DNA from: an uncultured Christensenella sp.
Lineage (GTDB): Bacteria; Bacillota; Clostridia; Christensenellales; Borkfalkiaceae
Assembly: GCA_910579585.1 (NCBI GenBank)
Contig: CAJTVA010000025.1
Location: 1 to 19,806 of the forward strand
Direction: 5' to 3'
Length of the DNA stretch: 19,806 nt
Below, one piece after another: positions 1 to 5,813 of this stretch. Numbering within the stretch: position 1 is the stretch's first letter; every line of letters begins with the position of its first letter. A model generated the notes under the pieces. That model saw only the letters and a list, made by a program, of their open reading frames with translations. It did not search any database and was not told where the DNA came from. The position numbers were made by a program, and so were the translations under genes.

Positions 1-1
1 C

Positions 2-1060
2 GTTTATTTCGAAGGGTATAAACCTATTGACAAAAACGTGCTTACCGAGATAGACTATATTAGCGAGACCGATTTTGAAGAATTAGAAAATTGCACTACC
101 AAATACAATTTTTCATACAATTCAGAAACCAATATCGTAACAATAGCTGCGACTGCTACATTAGCGGACGGTACCGTTGAGGTAGATGAAATCAGCGGCG
201 TCGGTTTTATAAACGATAAAGATGAGATTGACGCAGTAATGAATATCGACGGCGAGGGCATTTTATTGAGCGAAATGCGCGATGCTGGAATGATTCAGAA
301 TTGCGGTTGGTTTTCAAGACTTATTAAAGCTATAGTAGTCGCAGTTGTTGTCGTGGCGGTCGTGGCGGTAGTGGCGGCGACAGTTGTTGTAACCGCAGGC
401 GCGGCTGCGCCGGCTCTTGTCGCTGCCGGTATCGGAGTAGCAGGCTCAACGGCTGTTACTGCCGGAAGTGCCGCAATAGGAGTCGCTGCCGGAGCTATAG
501 TTGCAACAACTGTAGGACAAGCGGCAGTTCAAGCTGGAGTGCAGGCAGGAGAAGCCTTAGGCGATGCTGCAGAAAATGTGGCTTATAGCGCGTGGACAAA
601 AGTTAAGGAAATAGCTTCTGCAATCGCTGCCGCTCTGGCTGTACCGTCTATCACTAATAAATGTTATTATATTGCGTATTTGTTAAACGGCAAATTAATA
701 ATAGATAACTCAGTTGCATTAAACTATCTTGAAGCTTATGCGGTACTTTGGTCGGCTGGGCTAATAAATGTTTCAAGTATTCCAAAAGATATATATTCTA
801 AGATAGTAAATTTACAAATGTCGTCGAGCTTAAAGGAATTTGCTAAAAAGCTTTTAAATAATGGGCAAATCAAGAAAAATAGTGTGGGAATTTATACTTA
901 TCAAGAACAAGATGCGGCTAATTTAGCATACGCAACTGGTGCATTCATTAATAGTAACTCTCAAAGTGAAACACACGATTATCGCAATGGAAGCGGATAT
1001 TATTATCATTTTCACGATGTTTTTCATGTGCTTCATATTTGGTATGGTAATGCTTGTTAA
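2..1060 (+). CDS. Putative polymorphic toxin, C-terminal part (cut by window edge)
   Basis: The frame is open from position 2 with no stop upstream, and the GTG at 38 has no ribosome site, so the gene almost certainly starts left of the window. Counting from that GTG, residues 1-90 are an acidic, beta-prone N-terminal segment. Residues 93-175 are an extremely Ala/Val/Gly-rich hydrophobic stretch that could span or insert into a membrane. The rest is a distinct C-terminal domain ending in a His/Tyr/Trp cluster (H313, H324, H326, H330, H333, then IWYG). Short C-terminal domains with clustered His and aromatics are common in contact-dependent or secreted bacterial toxins; assignment here is by resemblance only. 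By hand count G+C is about 57% over 301-540 and about 26% over 661-720 plus 781-900, so the two halves differ in origin. A small AT-rich gene follows 17 nt after the stop, as expected for an immunity gene. It could instead be a non-toxic surface protein. Confidence 0.55.
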   Translation, partial: VYFEGYKPIDKNVLTEIDYISETDFEELENCTTKYNFSYNSETNIVTIAATATLADGTVEVDEISGVGFINDKDEIDAVMNIDGEGILLSEMRDAGMIQNCGWFSRLIKAIVVAVVVVAVVAVVAATVVVTAGAAAPALVAAGIGVAGSTAVTAGSAAIGVAAGAIVATTVGQAAVQAGVQAGEALGDAAENVAYSAWTKVKEIASAIAAALAVPSITNKCYYIAYLLNGKLIIDNSVALNYLEAYAVLWSAGLINVSSIPKDIYSKIVNLQMSSSLKEFAKKLLNNGQIKKNSVGIYTYQEQDAANLAYATGAFINSNSQSETHDYRNGSGYYYHFHDVFHVLHIWYGNAC

Positions 1061-1077
1061 GGGAAAGATTAAATTTA

Positions 1078-1554
1078 ATGATTAATTTGCGCAATTTGGA
1101 ATATGATTTCTGTAATCGAATAAATAGTGAAGACAATTTATCTGCGGATATAATACGGTGTAATAACTATATTGATATTGTTCGTATAACGTCAATTAAA
1201 ACAGGTCAAACAGTATCCGTAAATTTCGATTTTGTTGCTAACAGAATAAATTTTTGGAATTGTATGGATGAAGAGTTTTCTTATTCGATGAATGAGCAAG
1301 AAGTAGAGAAAGTTATCGGTTTATTATACGTTTTAGCGGAAAGGACGTTTTATTTTCAAGTTTTCAAAGGCGACCAAAAGCTATCACTATTTATTAAAAA
1401 TATTGCCGAGCTGTCAATGAATTCGATTTTAGAAAAAACTAACGAAATCCTGCCCTATGTTGACGATGGATTTGATTTTATAAAAGTTACAAATTTTCTC
1501 GGAAATTATAATTATCAAATTGATTCGGATTACAGCATTAAAGAAATTAATTGA
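1078..1554 (+). CDS. Small AT-rich protein, candidate immunity partner of the upstream toxin
   Basis: I do not recognise the family. I chose ATG 1078 (158 codons) because an AGGGA ribosome site sits about 12 nt upstream, overlapping the end of the preceding gene; an in-frame TTG at 1054 would overlap that gene by 7 nt. The product has no signal peptide or membrane segment, so it is probably cytosolic. It is acidic and mixed alpha/beta in appearance, with a long amphipathic helix-like stretch (around residues 80-125). G+C is about 25% in the first full line, matching the C-terminal half of the upstream gene rather than the rest of the window. The position directly behind a toxin-like C-terminal domain, same strand and same composition, fits the usual toxin-immunity arrangement. 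That role is inference from context, not from a recognised domain. A hairpin at 1607-1642 ends the transcription unit. Confidence 0.6.
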   Translation: MINLRNLEYDFCNRINSEDNLSADIIRCNNYIDIVRITSIKTGQTVSVNFDFVANRINFWNCMDEEFSYSMNEQEVEKVIGLLYVLAERTFYFQVFKGDQKLSLFIKNIAELSMNSILEKTNEILPYVDDGFDFIKVTNFLGNYNYQIDSDYSIKEIN

Positions 1555-1606
1555 TTTTGGCGCTTCCAACTATACCAAAATGCCCTAAAATTTTAAAGGT
1601 ACAAAT

Positions 1607-1642
1607 AAATAGCGCAAGTAGAGGTTTTTACTTGCGCTATTT
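1607..1642 (+). terminator. Perfect 14-bp hairpin, terminator-like; copy 1 of a repeated hairpin
   Basis: Arms 1607-1620 and 1629-1642 are exact reverse complements (core AGCGCAAGTA) around an 8-nt loop, and the 3' arm runs into TTT. It lies 52 nt after the stop at 1554. The core recurs in the hairpin at 2483-2518. Confidence 0.75.
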
Positions 1643-1648
1643 TAGAAG

Positions 1649-1676
1649 TTGATTTTTTCGGCGTGTTTGTTATAAT
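1649..1676 (+). promoter_or_regulatory. Promoter for the lipoprotein gene at 1687
   Basis: TTGATT (1649-1654), a 16-nt spacer, and TATAAT (1671-1676). The -10 ends only 10 nt before ATG 1687 and no Shine-Dalgarno is present, so the leader would be about 4 nt or absent. Confidence 0.55.
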
Positions 1677-1686
1677 ATTTTTAAAA

Positions 1687-2448
1687 ATGAAAAAAGCAAA
1701 TGGAATTTTATATATAGTTATTGCTATCGTTACAGTATTCAGTTGTCTGATTGTCGGCGGTTGCGATTATTCATTAAAAAAGGCGAGAGCTTTAACCTAT
1801 ACTGAATGGACCGACCAAACGGCTAAAATCAGCTTCCGAACGGTATCGGGAGGAATTGGGAACGGTTATATTTATCTGTCGGGTAAAAAGATTGAAGCCG
1901 AGTTTGTATTCGGAATTAAAAGCAGTATTCAGGTTTCGGTTTTATCAAAGGATTTGAACGCGCAGGAAACGGATAGCCATTATGAACTGTCAACCGAAAG
2001 TTTTAGTGTAAGCGACGTGAACCAACAGGGTCAAGTAATAAGTAATGAAGATGACGTAATACTGTTTGGGGAACATTTCGGACGCATAGTTTTAACTTAT
2101 TCCGCAATTAATCCGAATACGGTGGACGCCTGGGAATATTATGAAGACTGGGCTGAAAGCTCGGGGAAATTAATTCTGGCGGCAACCAGAGACGGTTACT
2201 TTTCCAATAAGTGTAGACGTGCTGTTGCAGTAACTTTGGTTGGAGAAAAGGAGCTGATTTTTCAATGGCTTCCGGAGAGCGGAAAATTTTTAATTTTCAG
2301 TTATGTCGATGAGGGATTAATTCTGGATAATATTGTTGCAGAGGGAATGTATTCAAACGTTGCAGAAGAAGCAACGCTGATATTTACTATGGATAAATTA
2401 TTTGACGGTACGGTTTCTTCTTTAACACTAAGAATTGTAAGGAAGTAA
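1687..2448 (+). CDS. Putative lipoprotein of unknown function
   Basis: ATG 1687 gives 253 residues with a textbook lipoprotein signal: MKKANG, a hydrophobic run, then VGGC with Cys26 as the likely lipidated residue (VFSC at Cys20 is an alternative lipobox). A GTG at 1663 in the same frame would add eight residues before the lysines and is less likely. The mature part is Ser/Thr/Val-rich with many short alternating hydrophobic stretches, suggesting a beta-rich extracytoplasmic domain. I recognise no named domain. The gene sits alone with its own promoter, and both sides carry a copy of the same gcgcaagta-type hairpin (1607-1642 and 2483-2518), so it resembles a small cassette in the accessory segment left of tRNA-Pro. 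Its role cannot be deduced from sequence. Confidence 0.7.
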   Translation: MKKANGILYIVIAIVTVFSCLIVGGCDYSLKKARALTYTEWTDQTAKISFRTVSGGIGNGYIYLSGKKIEAEFVFGIKSSIQVSVLSKDLNAQETDSHYELSTESFSVSDVNQQGQVISNEDDVILFGEHFGRIVLTYSAINPNTVDAWEYYEDWAESSGKLILAATRDGYFSNKCRRAVAVTLVGEKELIFQWLPESGKFLIFSYVDEGLILDNIVAEGMYSNVAEEATLIFTMDKLFDGTVSSLTLRIVRK

Positions 2449-2482
2449 TTTTTTTGTGGCGGTGCATCATTAATAATTAACG

Positions 2483-2518
2483 AAAGTAACGCAAGTAAAT
2501 TTTTACTTGCGCTACTTT
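2483..2518 (+). terminator. Hairpin, terminator-like; copy 2 of the repeated hairpin
   Basis: Arms 2483-2497 and 2504-2518 pair with one mismatch (A2489 opposite C2512), loop of six mostly T bases. It follows the lipoprotein gene by 34 nt. The core CGCAAGTA and the 3' arm TACTTGCGCTA match copy 1. Confidence 0.7.
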
Positions 2519-2620
2519 ATTTCTTATATGTTTAATTTCCCATATTTGAGATTGGGTAGATTTTTCAGCGACTATCTCTTATAATTGTTCAGAGAAAATA
2601 AATGTTCAAGGGGGGATAAA

Positions 2621-2746
2621 ATGAGCCGTATAGTTTTTATTTATTCCGACGTGAACTTAAATGCTTCTTTTCTTAATAAAAGGATTATTGATTCAGAGTT
2701 TTTAAATCTGTATCCTTATTTAAATAACATTTGGGTTAATGTTTAA
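2621..2746 (+). CDS. Small 41-codon ORF with a very strong ribosome site
   Basis: ATG 2621 runs to TAA 2744-2746 and encodes 41 residues beginning MSRIVFIYSD. An AAGGGGGG ribosome site ends 5 nt before the ATG, one of the strongest in the window, and TATAAT lies at 2580-2585 with only a weak -35 (TAGATT at 2557-2562, 17-nt spacer). The start has a strand-helix-like hydrophobic pattern (RIVFIYSDV) typical of the first strand of an alpha/beta fold. It may therefore be the surviving 5' end of a longer gene truncated when the GC-rich element or tRNA-Pro junction to its right formed. A functional small protein is the alternative. I recognise no family. Confidence 0.4.
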   Translation: MSRIVFIYSDVNLNASFLNKRIIDSEFLNLYPYLNNIWVNV

Positions 2747-2767
2747 AGCGTCGACACAGAAAGTTAA

Positions 2768-2803
2768 AAAGTCTGGGTATGGCGTGCGCCATTCCCAGAC
2801 TTT
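2768..2803 (-). terminator. Hairpin terminator (minus strand) after the tRNA-end copy
   Basis: Arms 2768-2784 and 2787-2803 pair along 17 positions with one T-T mismatch (2778/2793), loop TG. On the minus strand it is followed by T residues, so it would stop transcripts coming through the tRNA-Pro 3'-end copy at 2801-2825, just as 2936-2969 does for the real tRNA. Confidence 0.65.
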
Positions 2804-2825
2804 ATGGTTGAGGTGACGGGACTTG
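2801..2825 (-). repeat. Copy of the tRNA-Pro 3' end (attachment-site-like)
   Basis: These 25 bases are identical to 2967-2991, which cover the acceptor 3' strand, the CCA end and part of the T arm of tRNA-Pro. The rest of the tRNA is absent here. Duplication of a tRNA 3' end is the classic footprint of site-specific integration, though a decayed tandem tRNA copy would look similar. Confidence 0.75.
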
Positions 2826-2915
2826 CGCCTTGAGCGGCGCGCACGGTTGACAGCAAAAATCAATTGCTGTCAAGTCTGCGGTAGAGCCCGCAGACCGAGC
2901 CTCCCCTCAAGTCCC
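2818..2915. other. GC-rich element able to fold as a four-way junction
   Basis: An outer stem GGGACTTG (2818-2825) with CAAGTCCC (2908-2915) encloses three hairpins: GCGCC/GGCGC (2825-2829 with 2836-2840, sharing base 2825 with the outer stem), TTGACAGCA/TGCTGTCAA (2847-2855 with 2865-2873) and GTCTGCGG/CCGCAGAC (2874-2881 with 2888-2895). The hairpins at 2847 and 2874 are perfect and directly abut. The foldable block is GC-rich within AT-rich surroundings and sits between the two tRNA-Pro 3'-end copies. No convincing protein is encoded. It could be a structured RNA on either strand, a recombination site, or a small non-autonomous mobile element. Confidence 0.5.
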
Positions 2916-2935
2916 CTATTACCTAACCAAGAAAT

Positions 2936-2969
2936 AAACAGAGGAATGACTTATGTCATTCCTCTGTTT
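2936..2969 (-). terminator. tRNA-Pro terminator (minus strand)
   Basis: Arms 2936-2950 and 2955-2969 are perfect complements (15 bp) around TTAT. On the minus strand it lies directly after the CCA end and is followed by a T-rich tract. Confidence 0.85.
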
Positions 2970-2991
2970 ATGGTTGAGGTGACGGGACTTG
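2967..2991 (-). repeat. tRNA-Pro 3' end, partner of the repeat at 2801-2825
   Basis: This is the intact-tRNA copy of the 25-bp direct repeat. The two copies start 166 bp apart. Identity stops exactly at both flanks (C versus G on the left, C versus A on the right). Confidence 0.8.
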
Positions 2992-3047
2992 AACCCACGA
3001 CCTTCTGGTCCCTAACCAGACGCGCTACCAAACTGCGCTACACCTCA
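2971..3047 (-). tRNA. tRNA-Pro(AGG)
   Basis: On the minus strand a 77-nt cloverleaf forms with the CCA encoded: acceptor TGAGGTG/CACCTCA, discriminator A, D arm with GCGC stems, anticodon stem TCTGG/CCAGA and loop TTAGGGA. The anticodon is AGG with G37, as expected for proline. The T stem (GTGGG/CCCGT) contains two G-U wobbles. It has its own promoter and terminator. Confidence 0.95.
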
Positions 3048-3059
3048 ATTACTTCATTT

Positions 3060-3087
3060 ATTATACTGAAATAACAAAAAAAAGCAA
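3060..3087 (-). promoter_or_regulatory. Promoter of tRNA-Pro
   Basis: On the minus strand TTGCTT (3087-3082), a 16-nt spacer and TATAAT (3065-3060), ending 12 nt before the tRNA 5' base. Confidence 0.7.
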
Positions 3088-3141
3088 CTGTTTTTAGTGG
3101 CTTTACAAAAAAAATTAAGTCGGGGAAAATTATAATTAATA

Positions 3142-3171
3142 TTTACTTTGGTATCCCGCGTATGATATAAT
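3142..3171 (+). promoter_or_regulatory. mntP promoter with extended -10
   Basis: TTTACT (3142-3147), an 18-nt spacer and TATAAT (3166-3171), preceded by TGA to make an extended -10. Exactly 6 nt separate the -10 from ATG 3178, so transcription should begin at or beside the start codon. Confidence 0.75.
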
Positions 3172-3177
3172 ACGTTT

Positions 3178-3789
3178 ATGTTGTGGAGCATCGTTTTATC
3201 GGTCGTTCTGTCGGGAATTTCCCTTTCAATGGACGCGTTTGCCGTTTCCATCTGCGACGGAATGGTTTACAGAAATCTGAATAAAAGAAAAGCCGTCGTT
3301 ATGCCGACGACTTTCGGTATATTTCAGGCGGCGATGCCTATAATCGGTTTTTATATCGGAATGGCTTTTCATCAAATCGACGCGTTCGACGCCGTCGACC
3401 ATTGGATAGCTTTCGCACTGCTTTTGTTTATCGGCGGCAAAATGATTTTCGACGGCGCAAGGGAACTTATTTCCAAGCAGGAAGAACTGCAACCCAAACA
3501 GTTCTCTTTCCCGGAAGTTCTCGTTCAAGGCGTCGCGACGAGTATCGACGCTCTGTTTGTCGGGTTCAGTCTGAACGCAATGCTCGAGGGGGTAAACAAC
3601 GTTCAGGTCTGGGCTTGGATAAGCGTTGGGATAATCGGAGTAATTACGTTCGCAATTTCCCTTGTCGGGGTGATTATCGGAGTAAAGGTCGGCAAGCTTT
3701 TCCGCAAAAAAGCGAGCATAGCGGAGATAGTGGGCGGAGTAGTCTTAATTGCAATCGCCTTAAAAATCCTTATCGAAGGCTTGCTGTAA
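3178..3789 (+). CDS. mntP: Manganese efflux pump, MntP family
   Basis: This 203-residue polytopic inner-membrane protein matches MntP (YebN/DUF204), which exports Mn2+ to prevent manganese toxicity. It shows the family's two internally related halves, each with an intramembrane aspartate: SLSMDAFAVS near residues 16-25 and ATSIDALFVGFS near residues 119-130. About six membrane helices can be drawn, and the length is typical. ATG 3178 is chosen because the N-terminus starts directly in helix 1 and the promoter -10 is 6 nt upstream. No ribosome site exists, so the message is predicted to be leaderless. Many mntP genes are controlled by a yybP-ykoY manganese riboswitch; there is no room for one here. 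The gene converges on murG and their coding ends overlap by 20 bp. Confidence 0.93.
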   Translation: MLWSIVLSVVLSGISLSMDAFAVSICDGMVYRNLNKRKAVVMPTTFGIFQAAMPIIGFYIGMAFHQIDAFDAVDHWIAFALLLFIGGKMIFDGARELISKQEELQPKQFSFPEVLVQGVATSIDALFVGFSLNAMLEGVNNVQVWAWISVGIIGVITFAISLVGVIIGVKVGKLFRKKASIAEIVGGVVLIAIALKILIEGLL

Positions 3790-4807
3790 TTTCTTTCACG
3801 ATTCTGTCATTACCGCACTTGACGCAACATCCGTCGAGTGCGGTTTTCAGTCTTTTATCGCCGAACAGCCTGTAAATTCCCTCTATGAGTTTCAAGTCCG
3901 TCAATTCTTTTTCGCTTAAAATACGGCAGAGCCCAAGGCTTTGGAAATACTGCGCGTTTTTGAGCTGGTCGCCGCGGCTGCGCCTGTTTTCAAGCGGAAT
4001 GAAAAGAGTAGGTATTCTCAGCGCGATAAGTTCGTTGGCGGTGTTGGAACCGCACCGCGAAACAGCCCCGTCAGCACAGGCGTAAACAAGCCCCATATCG
4101 TTCGTAAATTCGACTTGCTTATATCCGTAAATATTAGTGTCTTTCACGTTGCCTTTGCCGCAGACGTGCAGAATGTTAAAGTCCTTGCAAACTTTGGGGG
4201 CAATGTTACGTATATGCGCGTTAATCTTTTTGGACCCGCTTCCGCCGCCCAAAACGACGAGTGTGGGGCGCATATCCAGTCCGAAATGTTCGCGCGCTTC
4301 GGCACGGCTCCGCCCGAACAGGCAACCCCTCATAGGCGTACCTGTACATATGCCCCTGTCGAACTTTTGCGCGGTGGAGGGGAAAGTGGTCAGCACCTTG
4401 TCGCATTTTCTTGCAATGAATTTATTGGCAAGGCCCGCGCTGACGTCAGATTCGTGAGTGATGACGGGGATACGCCTTTTTATTGCGGCGAGCGCAGGCG
4501 GAACGCATGCATACCCGCCCTTGCAGAACACCAGGTCGGGCTTTGCTTCATCCAGAATTCTACCCGCTTCCTTTACGCTTTTGAACAGCTTGAAAGGTAG
4601 GGCGAGATTACAAAGAATTTTACCGCGCACGAATTTTACCGCAGAGCACTCGTAAAATTTTACTTTGTTTTCGGCGCAAATGCGCTTTTCTATGCCGTCG
4701 GTGCCGAGGTAGCACAGGTCGTACACGCCGTTTAAAACTTCCATAACCGCAATATTCGGGATAACGTGTCCGGCGCTTCCTCCGCCGCAAAACATAATCT
4801 TCTTCAT
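3770..4807 (-). CDS. murG: Type 2 MurG-like UDP-GlcNAc glycosyltransferase
   Basis: The 345 residues form a two-domain GT-B glycosyltransferase of the MurG family. MurG acts at the inner face of the membrane, adding GlcNAc to undecaprenyl-PP-MurNAc-pentapeptide (lipid I to lipid II). Visible motifs are GGGSAGHVIP (8-17), THESDVSAGLANK (117-129), GGGSGSKKIN (187-196), SRCGSNTANEL (250-260) and RGDQLKNA (278-285). HESD..GLANK, the CGKGN at 216-220 and RGDQ.NA are features of the second MurG type found in Bacillus and Clostridium, rather than HEQN and DDHQ.NA of the canonical enzyme. The gene stands alone, outside any division/cell-wall cluster, so a canonical murG may exist elsewhere; this copy may be a paralogue with a modified acceptor. 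No ribosome site precedes ATG 4807. The 3' end overlaps mntP by 20 bp without an intervening terminator. Confidence 0.88.
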   Translation of the reverse strand: MKKIMFCGGGSAGHVIPNIAVMEVLNGVYDLCYLGTDGIEKRICAENKVKFYECSAVKFVRGKILCNLALPFKLFKSVKEAGRILDEAKPDLVFCKGGYACVPPALAAIKRRIPVITHESDVSAGLANKFIARKCDKVLTTFPSTAQKFDRGICTGTPMRGCLFGRSRAEAREHFGLDMRPTLVVLGGGSGSKKINAHIRNIAPKVCKDFNILHVCGKGNVKDTNIYGYKQVEFTNDMGLVYACADGAVSRCGSNTANELIALRIPTLFIPLENRRSRGDQLKNAQYFQSLGLCRILSEKELTDLKLIEGIYRLFGDKRLKTALDGCCVKCGNDRIVKEITASLR

Positions 4808-4867
4808 AGCAATAATATTTTATTAATTATAACAATATTTTATGTAAAGGGCTTTAAACCAAAAAAG

Positions 4868-4896
4868 TTGACATACTGTAAAAAGGGAAGTATAAT
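4868..4896 (+). promoter_or_regulatory. Perfect consensus promoter for the gene at 4903
   Basis: TTGACA (4868-4873), a 17-nt spacer and TATAAT (4891-4896), matching the sigma-70/SigA consensus at all 12 positions. The -10 ends 6 nt before ATG 4903. Confidence 0.9.
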
Positions 4897-4902
4897 CAAA
4901 GT

Positions 4903-5241
4903 ATGGACGCAGAGTATATTGTTGCGATAGTGGCGGGGTCTATGTTCCTGTTGCTGTTTCTTGTATTTATAATACTGTACGCGCAAAGGCGGAAGCGGGA
5001 GAAGTCTCAAAAACTACGCTTGGAGCAGATGTATTCCGATAAAAACCTTGTGCAGATGAAGTACGACTTTTTGGTCTACGACGAGGAAACGGAGCACGTA
5101 ATCCCCGACCACCCCGAAAACGGACAGATGTCTTTCAACGATATTGCGCCCGACGCTATGCCCGAAAACGACAGCGACGTTTTTCAGACGGTGGACACCG
5201 ACGGCTTGGAAGAGATTGTCGGAACTTACAAACCCGAATAG
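4903..5241 (+). CDS. Small single-span membrane protein with acidic cytosolic tail
   Basis: I do not recognise this 112-residue protein. Residues 5-28 form one hydrophobic membrane helix, followed by a basic stop-transfer cluster (RRKREK near 29-34). That predicts N-out/C-in topology with a roughly 80-residue cytosolic tail. The tail is rich in Asp/Glu and poor in hydrophobics, likely disordered, and carries short repeats of the type PDHPENG and PENDSD. Such proteins often act as small membrane anchors or scaffolds, but nothing in the sequence identifies a partner. The promoter is perfect consensus and the ATG lies at the predicted +1, so strong transcription of a leaderless mRNA is expected. 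The gene is monocistronic, ending at the hairpin at 5273-5299. Confidence 0.7.
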   Translation: MDAEYIVAIVAGSMFLLLFLVFIILYAQRRKREKSQKLRLEQMYSDKNLVQMKYDFLVYDEETEHVIPDHPENGQMSFNDIAPDAMPENDSDVFQTVDTDGLEEIVGTYKPE

Positions 5242-5272
5242 ACTTTCGGTTTAACCGAGAACCGAAGCAAAC

Positions 5273-5302
5273 AAACCGCGCGGCGTCGCCGCGCGGTTTT
5301 CT
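5273..5302. terminator. Bidirectional terminator
   Basis: Arms 5273-5284 and 5288-5299 form a perfect GC-rich 12-bp stem with loop GTC. The 3' arm ends in TTTT. It separates the convergent genes 4903-5241 and 5301-5729, touching the stop codon of the latter. Confidence 0.9.
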
Positions 5303-5729
5303 ATTTCATTTTGAAGTTCATAATAAGGGGAGTGTTGAAAATAAGTTTAGTCAAAGTGAATTTACCGTTTTCGATTTTCGTGGCTTCCTTGAATTTTACT
5401 CCGAAGATACCCACTTCGCCGGTGAATTCACGCGTTTCTTCGTTGACTTTATAGCCGCCCTCGAAACTCTTTTTTGCGCCGCCTTTGGGCTTGAAGCTGA
5501 CTTCCATTTTCTCGTTGTCAAGAAGCGTTATTTTAATAAATTCGTATTTTTCGAGTAGGTCGCTTTCGCCCAGCCGCGCCGCAACGCACTCGTACTCGCC
5601 GATGTAGGGTTTTGTGATTGCTTTGAGGGAACCGCTCGCGCCGTTAGCCGTCGTAGAGGCGGAGCACGCGGGCACAAGAATTAATAGAAGGGTGATGATA
5701 ACCGTAAAAAATAAAAATCTCTTTTTCAT
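5301..5729 (-). CDS. Small lipoprotein with a beta-rich domain, unknown function
   Basis: ATG at 5729 gives 142 residues beginning MKKRFLFF, a hydrophobic core and a lipobox LVPAC with Cys22 as the lipidation site. A longer frame reaching 5786 would place 19 polar residues before the signal peptide and is rejected. The mature protein of about 120 residues alternates hydrophobic and polar residues with frequent Gly and Lys, and contains a central YIGEYECVAARLGESD segment. It looks like a small beta-barrel or lipocalin-like domain, seen in many short lipoproteins of gut Clostridia. This fold guess is inference. No clear ribosome site is visible. It is divergent from the DUF2207-like pair and ends at the shared terminator. 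Confidence 0.7.
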   Translation of the reverse strand: MKKRFLFFTVIITLLLILVPACSASTTANGASGSLKAITKPYIGEYECVAARLGESDLLEKYEFIKITLLDNEKMEVSFKPKGGAKKSFEGGYKVNEETREFTGEVGIFGVKFKEATKIENGKFTLTKLIFNTPLIMNFKMK

Positions 5730-5768
5730 ATCTGAATCAGTATGCGCAGTGTTGCAAAATTTAAACGG

Positions 5769-5797
5769 TTGACACTGTGAAAACAACTCGGTATAAT
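5769..5797 (+). promoter_or_regulatory. Promoter of the DUF2207-like gene pair
   Basis: TTGACA (5769-5774), a 17-nt spacer and TATAAT (5792-5797), perfect consensus. In contrast to the leaderless genes, an AGAGGT ribosome site (5804-5809) follows before ATG 5814. Confidence 0.88.
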
Positions 5798-5813
5798 TTA
5801 ATCAGAGGTAAAG

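Noticed and set aside
1..2966. Complete prophage or integrative element
   Set aside because: No integrase, replication or structural genes are visible; only an attachment-site-like repeat and accessory genes.
2823..3074. 83-codon ORF on the plus strand ending VEVTGLEPTTFWSLTRRATKLRYTS
   Set aside because: It is the antisense of tRNA-Pro and its terminator; this peptide is a well-known artefact of tRNA reverse strands.
3048..3177. yybP-ykoY manganese riboswitch upstream of mntP
   Set aside because: The promoter -10 is 6 nt from the start codon, leaving no leader RNA, and no typical stems were found.
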